A DNA stretch of 64,000 nt from Cylicocyclus nassatus (Eukaryota; Nematoda; Chromadorea; Rhabditida; Strongylidae): contig CATQJL010000305.1 in the NCBI GenBank assembly GCA_958299035.1, positions 32,129,733 to 32,193,732 on the forward strand. The letters run 5' to 3'. The stretch's first letter is position 1; every line of letters begins with the position of its first letter. Positions 1 to 11,587 of the stretch are shown one piece after another. Both the position numbers and the translations under genes were made by a program. Below the pieces are notes generated by a model, which made no database searches, had not been told where the DNA came from, and worked only from the letters and a program-made list of their open reading frames with translations.

Positions 1-746
1 GGATTATTGCGAGCAAGAGAAACAAAAAAGTTTTTTTTTCATTATCCAGTTATCTGGATAGTTCATCTGGATAATTTGGTATCTGGGTGATAGCAAATTA
101 TCCACATATAGGCCTTTTCACATCCAGTTATCAATCGTAGTAGATCATCCGGATATTTGGATGATTTGGTGAGATGATACCTAATAGAGAAGGTGGTACC
201 TCACATCTTTCCTTTATCCTAATTTGGTTTGTGGATGATAGCAAACCAGGATGAAGGAAAGATATCAGTCAATTGTTATTCTCACCTTCTTTGCTAAGCT
301 GACTGGAGAAAGTAGTTATCACAGTGCATAAATGCGCAGTATTTTTGCTTGGGTGGTTCCCCTAATTTCTTCTTCAAATTCATTATTCATTTGGTCGACA
401 AAGCGATGATGTCTATACAAATTGCCGCTTTTTATGGACCTTTACTATCCTCGTCACGGGTGTATCCACTAAATTTTCTGCGTGTCGCCCTTCCGTAGCC
501 GAAAATCTTGTAAATTCTTCAAAATAAACATTCGCTCACATCTATTCAGTAAGCAAATTATGGCGGCGCTTGGAATGTATATTCAGAGCGGTTTTTTCGT
601 AGCTGCACGTACCTGCTAATCGAAGGGGATCGGTAACCGTACGGTGCACGGAGCTAAAGTTCTTGTACACGTGATCACAGTATCATGCGAATTCCAAGCA
701 TAGGTAATTATGAAATCACCAAACCATGCTCTGAAAACACTCGTAA
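1..746. other. Non-coding stretch with degenerate short repeats
   Basis: No gene is supported here. Bases 40-240 carry loose repeats of a 'tatctggata / atccggatatttgg' type motif, which looks like an old simple-sequence expansion. An open frame of about 44 codons sits on the minus strand (about 600-730) after a TTTTCAG, but that length is expected by chance. Confidence 0.4.
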
Positions 747-1077
747 GGGACCCGCCATACTTCGCCGAAAAAAAGCCCAAAAAGCTCAAAGAAGCCCAAA
801 AAAGCCAGAAAAAGCCCGAAAGAGCAGGAACGCAGAAACGAAATCATGGTAGAATTCTGACGTTATTTTGATGTGCAGACGACAGAAAATAAAGCAAAAA
901 GACTCGGTTGCGAAATCAACACCATGCCTCAGCGTCAAAACGAGATGGGGGCATTCCGACTCTTTTTGGCAATTCTGAAATTTTTCGGGCTTTTTTGGGC
1001 TTTTTTTCGGTTTTTCGAGCTTTTTTCGGCTTTTCCGGGCTCTTTTGAGCTTTTTACGGCGAAGTATGACGGGTCCC
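747..1077. mobile_element. Harbinger-like MITE (331 bp)
   Basis: Inverted termini GGGACCCGCCATACTTCGCC and the matching GGCGAAGTATGACGGGTCCC enclose the element. It is flanked by a direct TAA on both sides (744-746 and 1078-1080). A TWA duplication with G-rich ends is the pattern of PIF/Harbinger elements. The arms are rich in AAAAAGCCC/GGGCTTTTT units, so most of the element folds on itself. The 81-codon ORF inside it is low-complexity Phe/Leu sequence and not a gene. Confidence 0.8.
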
Positions 1078-1215
1078 TAATTGATGTACTAAGCCTATTT
1101 ATCCCAATAGTCATTTAAGAAAATGCAATTTCAACTTTTTCGTAAACTCACATTTTCTGGCCTTTCCTGCGCTCCTACTGCATACTTTTATCAAAATATA
1201 GGAGTGTCACAGTTA

Positions 1216-1392
1216 CCCTTTGCTTCAACCAGATCGGCGACTGGAAGGTGGGTCTACGAGACCTAATCAAGGCTAGAAAATGATCAGAGAGCATGTTTGC
1301 GAGGGAGGCACAAACTGCGTTGCGAACGCGACCATTCGCCTCATAGGCCATAAGCCCCGCCTTCCAGCAGCCAATCTGATTGAAGCAAAGGG
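1216..1392. mobile_element. Short TA-flanked MITE, family A copy 1
   Basis: This 177-bp element has termini CCCTTTGCTTCAACCAGAT and ATCTGATTGAAGCAAAGGG and is flanked by TA on each side. A second copy lies at 21398-21573. Both share the internal stretch 'gacctaattaaggctag' and the subterminal CGGCTGGAAGG motif. The TA duplication fits the Tc1/mariner supergroup. Confidence 0.8.
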
Positions 1393-1900
1393 TACTGAGG
1401 AGTAGACTGCGCCTCAGAGCACACCGCGCTCCACGACCAAAAACATGATTGAGAACGACTTGAGCCGAAGTAGAAGTTGTGCGCCTCGCATACGTCAGCC
1501 CGTAAGGCCACACTCAAGGTACGCCATGGAATCAATGACGCAACGTTGTGAAAGCTAAACACGTTCTACGAGTGGAGGCTGGTGCTCACCATGATGCTGA
1601 ATATGGAGAATCTTGTTCTAACTTGAACAAAAAATTTGACGAGTTCAAACAAGTTTCTTGGACACTGATTGTCAGTCTTTCTCTGAAATTTTTTGTTTCT
1701 AAGTAAAGCCAGTTCAGAAACTCAAAAAACATTTCTACCAATAGAGGAACTGTCCCAGAACTCATATGTCAGTCATTTACTCTAAAAAGGAATAATGAAG
1801 AAGAAAATAAGGAGTTTCGAAGCTGTTAGAGTCCAATAAAATCAGAAACTGGCTCAAATCTTGCGCAGAGAGACATTTTATCTCGTTAAGACTGATTTTC

Positions 1901-1953
1901 AACGCTTGGGAAATTGTGATCGAGCGATTGACTCCTAGTTGTGTCATGACGAT
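1901..1953 (+). repeat. Short dispersed repeat, copy 1
   Basis: The segment from 'aacgcttggga' to 'ttgtgtcatgacgatc' recurs at 2771-2818 in the same orientation, where an 11-base internal piece is missing. The surrounding 1.4-2.8 kb stretch holds no supported gene; minus-strand ORFs at 2242-2726 look like chance frames in AT-rich repeat sequence. Confidence 0.6.
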
Positions 1954-2770
1954 CACGATGTGTATAATGTTGCAGGGTTTCCTCGAGATCGTGAGGGAAC
2001 CTACATATACCTCGAAAGTCTAATCGCCTCATAGTCAGAAGAGTTCATGAGAGTTCATGAATGACCGCACGCTAATTTGCACCCAGTTTACATCGAAGAG
2101 AGTTGATTCTGCACACGTCAACTTTGCCATCATCCGACACTTACGAAACGGGATTTTATTGAAATTATTGAAATCGAATATAAAGTTAGTTGTAAATTTA
2201 GTCATTTAGTCAGGGTAAAATTTCGTATTTGAGGGTGATCTTCATGCTGTTTCCGAATATGATGGTGGTTCTGCTTGTTGAAATTTTTTCTGTTTGTATT
2301 CTATTGTCTCCACAAGTCTTCCAGCAAAAATTCCAAAACTGTTGTTCAGAGATTTTCTGTGACGCTGTTGTCGAATATTTTTTGAACATAGCGACGTAGC
2401 GAATTTGTTCCGTTTGTTTGCGGTTTTATCAAAGTAGCAGCGAAATTTGTGGAATAGCTTCAAAATTTAAAAAACCTAAAATTCCAAAAGAGACCACCAT
2501 CATAAGCACGACTAGGGAAGAAACCCCGAACTAATTTTACCATTATATCAGTCAAATTTATGAAAGAACGTTGAATTTCGAAAAAAATTCCAAAGTTCCA
2601 AGCGAAACCATCAGCATACGGTTTCTTAAAATGTAGGATGATGGCAGAGCTACCATGTGAAATACCAGCTCTCTTCGGTGCAAATTGGGTGCAAATCAGC
2701 ATTGCTGCTAGTTCATGACCTTCCATGAACTTTGCTATCTACATGGCGGCAAGCTATGTAAGTTCCGTTT

Positions 2771-2818
2771 CCCAACGCTTGGGACGTTGTGATTGCTCCT
2801 AGTTGTGTCATGACGATC
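2771..2818 (+). repeat. Short dispersed repeat, copy 2
   Basis: Same sequence as 1901-1953 except for the internal deletion. It ends 12 bases before the mariner-like element at 2832. Confidence 0.6.
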
Positions 2819-2831
2819 CGCAGGAGAACTA

Positions 2832-3684
2832 TTAGGTTGTCCGAAAATTAATGCAGGTTTTGAATTTCAACAGCAGTAAGTCATACACTTCTCAATTCTA
2901 AACAGGTCGCAAAGTACCATTCGATAGAGCAAAGCAAGCTCTACAAGAAAACTATCATGCTTTTACAAGAGCTTCCATCCACCTCGAGCTCCGAGCCAAA
3001 AACTAAAAAGATCCAACTGCTTAAGAAATCGAGAAAGATCGTAACTAAATTCAAAGAAATCCAGCAAAAATTCCAACTTGCTCACCTGAACACTCTCCAC
3101 ACAGGACGTCCATACGCGCCGTCACCGTTTTTCTCCGTTAGAAATCAAGAAAACGGAAAATTTCGTACATTTGCCAAAGTGGTGCTGTGCCGTTTCCACA
3201 TAAGTAGTTGTATACTACAAATCTCTAGAAGTACAAACGTAAATTTTCAGCTCTCTACAAGCTTTGATTCTCGAGAAACTTGAATTTTAGCTTGGACCAC
3301 CTGACCAGGGAAAGCTATATTTGATATTTGGCGCACCACTTTGGCAAATGTAAGAATTTTCCATTTTCTTGATTTCCATCGGAGAAAAAATACGGTGACG
3401 GCGCGTATGGACGTCTTGTGTGGATAGTGTTCACGTGAGCAAGTTAGAATTTTTGTTGGATTTTTTTGAACTGAGTTACGATTTTTCTCGATTTCTTAAG
3501 CAGTTGGATCTTTTTAGTTTTTGGCTCGGAACTCGAGGTGAATGAAAGCTCTTGTAAAAGCAAGATAGACTTCTTGTAGAGCTTGCTTTGCTCTATTGAA
3601 TGGTACTTTGCGACCTGTTTAGAAATGAGAAGTGTATGACTTATTGTTGTTGAAATTCAAAACCTGCATTAATTTCCGGACTAA
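2832..3684. mobile_element. Mariner-like palindromic element (853 bp)
   Basis: TA on both sides (2830-2831, 3685-3686) encloses termini TTAGGTTGTCCGAAAATTAA and TTAATTTCCGGACTAA. The arms (about 2832-3200 and 3330-3684) are inverted copies of each other over roughly 350 bp, with a spacer near 130 bp. TTAGGTYG... ends plus TA are typical of mariner elements. No transposase survives; the 108-codon ORF at 2957 lies entirely in one arm and is not a gene. Confidence 0.85.
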
Positions 3685-4155
3685 TACGATCAGAGCCAAA
3701 TGCGCCTTCGGCTCTGCTGGTTCTCATCTGCTCGTCTGCGTCTCCGCGTCGGGTCGGTCTAGCATGATGTTTGTTTGAGGAAGTTGATTCCGAGCTTTAT
3801 TGCAAAGTGGTATGCACTGTACCCTCTGTGTACACTCTACTGTTTTGTTCAAAAGTTTTAGACGTCTTTCCAAATATAAAAATGTTTTGAAGAGATACGA
3901 ATGAGAACATACCGATATCGTGGTCATTGCTACTGCTGAGTTTCTATTATAGACCCCATTGTCAGAATGAGAAAATAAGTAAAGCAATTACATAAAGAAA
4001 GGAACAAGTCCCGATGTCGTTGAATAAAAATGGCGAACTTTGTGAAGCTGCATTCATGTAATCGTGAATTAACAAAAAGCTTTTGTTTCCATGAAATCGA
4101 GCGCTATAAAACAAAACACATCAAATTGTATAAATGGAAGGCTGTAACTGAATTA

Positions 4156-4769
4156 CCCTAATTTCCGGGGTGTAAGGCGCACCTTGTATAAGGCGCACCC
4201 GCCGCAGCGAACAATAGCGCGAAAACGCTTTTCAAATGATTGCTCTGAATCTAGAAAGCTGAAAACTCAATGTGCCGTGGTTATACTTCACTGCCCATAA
4301 ATCATGCCTTCAGGTACTTTTTTTACGGTTCTCATAAATTCTTTTACTCTTTTCAAAATGTATGTATACTTTAACATAGTTCCTACAGGTGAGAGGAAGA
4401 TGTTCTCAATGGTGTTTATGGTGTTTAGATAATTCTTTCTTTTGAATCCAATGTTACTGCTGCTATTTGTGCTTTTCTTTCATTTCCAGTAGTGCTCCTG
4501 GTACTGAAACTGTGCTTTCCTTTACAATAGTACTACTGGTATTTTGAAGGTGCTATTTTTGCTTTATTCTTGTCATTTTCGAAGAGTAAAAGAAGAGAGA
4601 TTTGTTCTGAAACAAATTACTATTGAGAGGAAAATTGAGACTAAAGAACGGGAGCAAAAAGCCACTGCTGGGTGAAGAAGGTTGCTGCGGCGCCGCGCAT
4701 CGCGAGCGTCATCATACATCAGTCCGCGCGCGGCGAAAGCTACTGCGCCTTATACCCCGGAAATTAGGG
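4156..4769. mobile_element. TA-flanked element with CCCTAATTTCCGGGG ends
   Basis: Termini CCCTAATTTCCGGGGTGTAA and TTATACCCCGGAAATTAGGG (with GGCGCA just inside) are flanked by TA. The element is 614 bp, has no open frame of note, and contains a degenerate repeat of 'gtgctcctggtact / tagtactactggta' in the middle. This fits a non-autonomous Tc1/mariner-supergroup element. Confidence 0.75.
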
Positions 4770-4914
4770 TACGTTACCTATTGCAGAATCTTGCCATGTT
4801 CGTTGTGTTTCGTGAAAATAAGACATGTGCAACCGATCTAACAAGTTTGGCCACATCGGACAGAGATTTTCTGTTCTCCAAATCGGGCTTGCTGTTCATT
4901 CAGAGCATGCGTTA

Positions 4915-5290
4915 GGCCTCGGACAGAGTTCCCGCGATTTGATCGTCGCGACTGAATCGCAACGAGACAACTGTTACAACATCATTCCACGCCGATCAAG
5001 CATTCGGTTGTGATACTTTTCCAGCCCGAAATTTTTGAATGTGAAATGAAAATGAATGGAAATCTTGGCGATTAGATCGCGACGATTAAGTCGCGTGAAG
5101 TCTGCCCGGGGCCTTACGAATTCATTGCATGCCGATCTTCTTGTATTTCGGTTGTGATAGTTGGTCACGAGTAGTCGTAGGAAAACGATCACAACCGAAA
5201 TGCAAGACGATCGACATGCAATGAACTCGTAACACTTGTATGTAGCGACTAAATCGCGACGATCAAATCGCGTGAACTCTGTCCGAGGCC
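4915..5290. mobile_element. Two joined Harbinger-like MITEs (family B)
   Basis: Bases 4915-5113 form a complete 199-bp element: GGCCTCGGACAGAG to TCTGCCCGGGGCC with TTA on both sides. The same family occurs in reverse at 58206-58407. Directly after it, 5117-5290 is a second related segment with an internal inverted repeat around 'tatttcggttgtgat' and its own right end CTCTGTCCGAGGCC. The outermost ends match each other better than the inner ones, so this is probably one element interrupted by or fused with a sibling. Confidence 0.7.
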
Positions 5291-5343
5291 TCAGAAATTC
5301 TGCTAAAAATGAGCAAGAATGGGCGCTATTACCTGATGGTTAT

Positions 5344-5942
5344 TTATAAGGTAAATCCCGGCCAAAGATTGGGGAATTTTGCAAATGCATTTACCACGAA
5401 CACTTCGCACCGAGATTCTTTGAGTCGCTTATATACCAAATATGTATGTGCACCCGCCGGCAAAATCGGACGTTTTCTTATTGATGTGAAGCATTCAACA
5501 TGGGCCTTTTGGTGGATATTTTCACCCTTCAAAGACTGTACAAAAACCTTCGATTCTCAATTCTTAGATTCTTGACATTTGTTTTTATCAGCGGACAAGT
5601 GCCATTCCTAACCAAAGCCACTATTTTCTTGTTCTCAAGTTGGTGGCCAGGCCACAATTCGCTACTGATAATTTGTGACATAAATTCTGTAATTGAAAAT
5701 TTTTTTGAAAGGATATTGCTTACGGTCTTTTTGACTGGTTAAAAAATTCGAACTTTCAAAACAACAATATAGGTTCGTTACAAGAGCATTTACCTTTGTA
5801 GACTATACTAATAACTATCTATGATGCTTTAGAAAATGGAGAATCCTATGTAATCTATCATTTGAACCAAAAGTTCTGTAGCAGAATTTCGGTGCTTTGC
5901 GATTAGGTGGAACAAGCGAATACCGGGCTTATATTTATCCAT
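5344..5942 (-). CDS. Small unknown protein, three-exon model
   Basis: I do not recognise the product. Two exons are well supported: 5613-5686 (acceptor after CAATTACAG) and 5344-5535 (acceptor after TTGTACAG, ending in TAA). They join in phase through a GTTAGG donor. A possible first exon at 5924-5942 starts with ATG and also fits the phase, giving about 94 aa. The last exon encodes 63 residues without low complexity, including RKRPILPAGAHTYLVYKRL and VNAFAKFPNLWPG, which read as an ordinary globular domain. The plus-strand ORFs over the same bases are its shadows. The gene is divergent from the membrane-protein gene starting at 7387. The first exon is the weakest part; another upstream ATG frame at 6115 could be used instead. 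Confidence 0.5.
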
Positions 5943-6425
5943 TCACACCTTCACCGAGCTAAAATCATCTGAGCACTAATCAATCTCTGTGGAATATTCT
6001 ACATGTCAAACTTGTTACAAATGCGCGGTATTCGGAGGTGATCATTCATTTTGAAAGTAATCCGCCGCACTTTGATGTCGAACATCACAACGGAGGAAAT
6101 CGAAACGCCACTCATCTTCTACACAATAAAGTGGTAAGATTCTGTGTACACCCCTAAAATCAACATAAGTTGAGTTGGGCTAAAAGCATGTGATAACAGT
6201 ACAAGACTCTGCTATCAAAAGGCATAAACAAAGCTATCTCAAAAGTAAGGCATTGAGAAACATAAACTCTGGTCTGAAACCTCTTCCTGCCCTGTGACAC
6301 ACCCGGCTACTTCTTCAAAAAGAACCAGTTCATGAGTTTGTGAGCTAACATGTTCTTCTGTGTAGGAAGAGTAGCACGAAATCTTCTATGAAAAATATGG
6401 TGTTTTGAGCAATCGCAACTGCTAG

Positions 6426-6865
6426 CTACTAAGACAGTCGAAGGGATCTCCGGCGGGCAAATGGCGCGAGTCTGCCATTTCGCGCTCTGGAGCGCTCCGG
6501 AGCCTTGCCATTTCACCCATTTTGGTGCTCCGGCGCTCTCTCAAATCTGGCGCACCTCCGGAGCAGAGATTTGCGCGTCCCGGAGAGGGGTCCCATCCGC
6601 CTTCTTGTGACGTCCCCGTGATGTCACGGTGACGTCACGGTGAACGAATGCTTGTGACGCCACCGTGACGTCACGGTGACGTCACGGTGAACGAATGGGA
6701 CCCCCTCCAGGACGCGCAAATCTCTGCTCCGGAAGTGCGCCAGATTTGGGAGAGCTCCGGAGCGTAAAATGGGTGAAATGGCAGGGCTCCGGAGCGCTCC
6801 AGAGCGCGAAGTGGCAGACTCGCGCCATTTGCCGGCGGGAGGTATCCCTTCGACTGTCTGAGTAG
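6426..6865. mobile_element. GC-rich palindromic MITE with internal tandem repeat
   Basis: Ends CTACTAAGACAGTCGAAGGG and CCCTTCGACTGTCTGAGTAG are inverted, and the arms stay complementary for nearly 200 bp (CTCCGGAGC-type blocks). The centre (6600-6700) holds repeats of GTGACGTCACGGTGA. No clear target duplication is visible. Confidence 0.75.
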
Positions 6866-7386
6866 TTTGCGTTAGAACAGTTTAAATATCCAACATGGCT
6901 GACTTCAAAAAGGCATCCTATGAGTTTTTGGAAATGGAGGAAAGGAATATGGGGGGGGGGGGATATCTCAACTAGGTGCAGAGTGCTGGTTCTTTCAGAT
7001 TAGAGCCACAATTTAGGCTTAATCCTGGTAAAAGCTATCATGAATCAGGAATCCGCTTTAGCGCGCCCGCTAACTGTAAATGTTTTTCAGAACCGTTGGT
7101 AGGTGACTTTTTTAGTTGTGTGACTCGTAATAAGAGCAGTAAGCTTGTGCACGTACATTTCCTCTTGATGAACCCTAGACGAGCACTGACGCTGTAACTA
7201 AAAAGCCCCTGTTCTTAGATCCATAATTTGCTGCGTTGGGACCGTGATGCAATCCACTTTGCTTGACATTCGCAGTTCCTCCAAGCTTGTTAGAAAAAAG
7301 GCGGAGTGAGTTACTCCCCAAATTAGCCCGAGTTTTGAAAGTTCTCAAAAAATAAGTACAAGTTAGAAGCTAGAAGTACAAGCTAC

Positions 7387-10300
7387 ATGTACAAAACCAC
7401 AACTGCCAAGGTTCCTGACCCATTCCCGATCGGTCAGAAAAGAAGAACAGAAGAAAGGTAAGAGCGCCCCTCTCACTCGAGATTCGCCTTTACTACACTA
7501 TTGTTTGGTAGAAATACGATAAAAACTGCGTGAAAATTTTCTTTGTTGGGGCATAACTGTTTTCCTTTTCAGGATCAATCCTGTACTCGATTATATAAGA
7601 AAAAACTGGATTGCACTGTTCATCGCTATTGTGATAACGACTTTGGTCTTGGCTCTGCTCGACAAGATAATCTCCCCGTACCTCCATGAGATCTATAGTA
7701 AGAGCGCTTGTTTACATATCTTCGTGCACATAGTGCCAAGCTGTTACACAGTATCTTCCAAGTGAGAAATTCGAATATATCAACGTAGGCCAGTATGCAC
7801 GTAAATCCCCGCGGGAGGGGATGTGCGCTTCACCATTGAAATGATCCCCGCTGAGGCTCCCTCCCTTTTCCACACGAACCCCCGTATGCACAAAGGCAAT
7901 ACCGGGGAGGGGATCCCCTGAAAGTAGGGGAAGGGAACCCTATTATGCAGAAGGGGGGATCGAGCGGAGAAATCATTTCGCTTTCGCTTTTTGTGGTAAT
8001 CACTCCTCTTTTCTCATCTTTTGGTAGTTACTCACCTCCAGCATGTCATCGGCAATATTTTACTCGTTGCGGAATGCCATCGCCCGTGATTGCGCTCGGC
8101 GCAGCAAAAAAAATTTCCTACGCACAATATATTTTTGCTGTTTTCAAGGATGTTGCTCACTTTCGCTAATGCTGCACATTTCAGCGTAAAAGTGTCCAAG
8201 ATTAGAAGTTATGATGTCTCTATAGTGAATAAGTAGAATATGTTATGCTGCCGAGAAGGAGGGAGGAGGGTGCCGCAGACATTTAAACTAGAATTTCCAC
8301 ACATAAAAGAAATTGCAAATCGTGCTAGCTTTTCATGGAAGCTGTAGCTATTAGCGACATGCCGTCCATTCCTCCAAGGGAATGATCCCCAGCGGCCATC
8401 CCTGCTATGCACGAGGGAAATGCTGGGGAAGGGATCACTCCCCAGGGGATCACTACTCAGAATTAGGCAAATCTGCTATTTTCTAGATTTTTTCAAGGCA
8501 GCTTATGTTAAATTACAAGGTAGGAGCAATATAACATGTAATACGATAGTTACCATGTATCTGATCAGCCTATCTGGCTAAAACTATTAGTCATTTGAAA
8601 AATGAGCAAATTTCTTGAATGATCAAGAACTCCTACAAATATTCGAGAATGGCAGCTATTATTGCTTGGGTTTCTTTTCAAGAGGGGAATCTAGAAGAGA
8701 GACAAGATTGTAAGTTACAGGTCGCTGAGAGGGGAATCCGGCTTTCAAAGGAAATCTTTCATCAAATTGAACGAATTGCTTGGTAATAGTTGATTAAAAC
8801 CAGAATATTCGCTTCTCTGGCATGATCTACACCATCGAACCCCTACTCCGTTGCAAGGGACGTCGATCCCCTCCCCCGCGCTGTTGAGCTACATTTGTCC
8901 ATACGGGGAGGGGAGGGGAAGGGATCCCCACCAGGGTCAGCCCGATCGATATCCCTGAAATCAAATACCGAACTTGTGGCAGCGAAAGGGTACCGCAAAG
9001 AAATGGCTAGCAAGCATTGGAAAAAACACAGAAACTACAAAACTGCACAGTCATGAATTCTTCTATGAGAAAAGTAAGCCATAACATAAATGCGAGGAAA
9101 CTGCTAAAAAGAATCACACCACTTCAAAAATCAACATTATACTACGACAGCACGTAACAAGTATAAGAAACCCTTAAGAGCAGTAATAGGGAAAAAAAGA
9201 AGACAGCGATGGGGGGAGATACAATGGGAAGGGTGAAAGGAGAAAAAAGAAAGAAGACTGAGAAAAGGAACAAAGGCACTCGAAATCACTATTCTTGTAT
9301 TTCTCATCCCAAAAGCCATTTAGCACACAAAAATGGCTGAAAATAGCTTTTTCGGCGAGATGTTCAGGTAGCCGTGAGCTAGATGCGACTACCGCAATGA
9401 CACCCTCCCCGCTGTGGGTGCAGGGGAGGGGATAGCTCCCCTCCCCTCTGGCATAGCGGGGTTCAATAAAGGGGATAGCTCCCCTGGGGATCCAGCTCCC
9501 CTCCCCTTCCCAGCGGGGATGTACGTGCATACGGGCCTTAGAAAAGCGAGTAGAATTTGATAAGCACGGATAAATCGCAAGTAATAGTGTAAAATAGGGA
9601 AGGAGAGAGAAAACAGGATGCATATAATTCTAGACATTTACACTTCGTAAAATGTTGGCAGATATTAGGCATGAGTCACAAGGTGATAGAAAAAACGGAG
9701 CAATTTTGGCTCATTCTAGATTGAGGCAACTAAATATCTAGCATCGTTGCTATGCATTAAGGTAAGTAAACAAAAGCGCGGCAATTGCATTTTTTCGGGA
9801 CTTTATGAAGGTTCATGGGTAAGCTAGGAAAGCTAGGAAAAACTCGGTTTGCTGCACAATTACTGCGGTAAGGTTGTCAATCAGTAAATCCTGGCTGCCC
9901 ACATACTAAAGTCAGCATCTCTGATCTCAGGCAAATGAGTATAGGTTCAAGTAAATAAAGCATAATCTCCCATAATACCTATGACACTGCAAGCATTTGC
10001 ATCAAGCGAAAATGATAACTATCAGCTGTACTATTGGGTTGGCACATAAGTTTTGCAACTTTTTCCGTAACTTTTTTCCTATTTTATGTAACAATCTCAT
10101 TTTGTGGCATCATGTAGACCGTGATGTAAGCTGCAAATCTGCCCAAACCGTTTGATTTTTGATATCGTAGTACAAAAAATCCAAGCATTTTTTGAAAACT
10201 GCTGAAAATCGAGGTTTCACGATTTTTTGGCAAACATGAAGCCCTACGAAACCTGATTCAAACATATGAAAAAGCAATCATAGGCAGCATGTAGCTGGAA

Positions 10301-11285
10301 GTTGGCACATTGGAATCAGTGAAAAAGAAATGAAATTTAAACACAAATTAAGGTGGGGCGCCTTTGAGAAGTTGAACAAGTCAAATGCGTCAAGTTTTGA
10401 AGGCAATTTGTCAATAACTAAGCTGCGAAAAGTCAGAATTCGCTATAACTTTGCACTATAGGGTAATCCTATGCGGTAAACATGAATATCGTAATCATTT
10501 GTCGCTAAAATGAAATTCAACTTCTGATCTCACAAACGAGGCCTTTTCATGCGAAACGGATCTCATTTTTGAGATCAGCATGTCAAGTAAGCCCTATAGG
10601 CCAAGTTTCAGCAAAATCTGATGCATTCTAAAATTTTTCCCATAGTACCGTAAACCTACCGTAATCCTCACATAAGATGGTAAATTTCGGCAAAAATGTG
10701 TGCATTAGAAGCTTACATCATATTCCTTATATTGCCAAAAAATGAATGCGCTACGTTCAAATAGACAAAAGTTATATAAAAAGTTGCATTACTTATGTGC
10801 CAACCTAATAGATTTCACACAGTTTTAGTTCCTTGAATCTTCTCCTCTTGACCAACAACAATAGCACGACGAATTGGCGCTAGAGTTCTTACACATTTCC
10901 TTTCGAAGGCCTGCTGATGAGTAGCATCCTTCCACGAGCTTTGAACAGTTTTATGAACAACAGATATGAGAATCTTACATCATCCGATTTCCAGTTATCT
11001 GACCTTCTTAGAACGTCTTCTATTCTACGACTCTGCCTTGGGTCATCTAAAAGACGTTTTGGAAATGGACTATGACGTGTTGTGGAACCAGCCAGACTTC
11101 TGCCTCGCTTACCTGAAGGTATCTTTGGTTTAACCCGAAAAAGCGACTAACAGTGTTTCTTCTTCATTCGTCACAACCTCGAATAGTATTCCAAACAATT
11201 AAGTTTGCCACGTAAAGTCTTTTTCAACCCGGGCGAACATTCCAAGTGGAGCAGCGCGTCCGCACCCACTGGCTCAGCGAGATAG
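7387..11285 (+). CDS. Single-pass membrane protein, four exons
   Basis: Exons 7387-7457, 7573-7697, 10964-11118 and 11187-11285 join in phase (leftover AG+G, A+AT, then 0) and give about 149 aa ending in TAG. Exon 1 starts at ATG and ends AAAG|GTAAGA. Exon 2 follows CCTTTTCAG and ends ATA|GTAAGA. Exon 3 ends AAG|GTATCT. Residues 37-53 (IALFIAIVITTLVLALL) form one transmembrane helix preceded by basic residues (QKRRTEER), so the short N-terminus is probably cytoplasmic. The C-terminal part includes GHLKDVLEMDYDVLWNQP and ends with a Ser-rich tail. I recognise no family. The 3.3-kb second intron contains a 1.75-kb Harbinger-like element (7788-9537) and a mariner-like element (10034-10808). The third acceptor (AACAACAG) is less typical than a nearby TTTCCAG, but only the former keeps phase. 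Confidence 0.7.
7788..9537. mobile_element. Large GGCC-ended Harbinger-like element, copy 1
   Basis: Ends GGCCAGTATGCACGTAAAT and ACGTGCATACGGGCC are inverted; flanks are GTA and TTA, a worn TWA duplication. A second copy lies at 17817-19925 and aligns along the length. Both are crowded with GGGGAT/ATCCCC palindromes and copies of a TATGCAC motif near the ends. No transposase frame was found. The element sits in intron 2 of the membrane-protein gene. Confidence 0.75.
10034..10808. mobile_element. Mariner-like element (775 bp)
   Basis: TA-flanked termini TTGGGTTGGCACATAAGTTT and ACTTATGTGCCAACCTAA, followed inside by CAACTTTTTCCGTAACTTTT and its partner. This is the usual mariner end structure. 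No transposase ORF remains. It lies in intron 2 of the gene at 7387-11285. Confidence 0.85.
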
Positions 11286-11462
11286 ATCAGAAAGAAGAGA
11301 CGCAGACTGCAAAGCGACGCGAATCGTTGCGAAGCGAACTCCAGCCAATCCAATTTCCGCCCAAACAGAGCTGAAATTTACTATAACATAGCCTTTCGAG
11401 ACAATGATATTGTTGACGCCAGTGAACGGGGACGGTGAATAAAAAGTCGAGCAGGAAGTGTT

Positions 11463-11587
11463 TCGCTCAACAACCGGACGCACCCCTCCCCCACACGACT
11501 CCTCAGAATTGTGCCCTTAGGCCTAAGGCATAAGGGCACAATTCTGAGGAGTCGTGTGGGGGAGGGGTGCGTCCGGTTGTTGAGCGA
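11463..11587. repeat. Perfect 125-bp palindrome
   Basis: The left arm (from 11463) and the right arm (to 11587) are exact reverse complements for about 55 bp, around a short centre containing CCTTAGGCCTAAGG. The arms contain GGACGCACCCCTCCCCCACA. Flanks beyond the arms do not match, and part of the centre motif (ATGCCTTAGGCC) recurs near 11789. It starts 178 bp after the stop codon of the preceding gene. Confidence 0.85.

Noticed and set aside
2957..3283. 108-codon plus-strand ORF
   Set aside because: Lies wholly in one arm of a mariner-like palindrome and is repeated in reverse in the other arm; no protein features.
5309..5575. 88-codon plus-strand ORF starting MSKNGRYYL
   Set aside because: Antisense to the better supported minus-strand terminal exon 5344-5535; its own donor at 5351 leaves only 14 codons.
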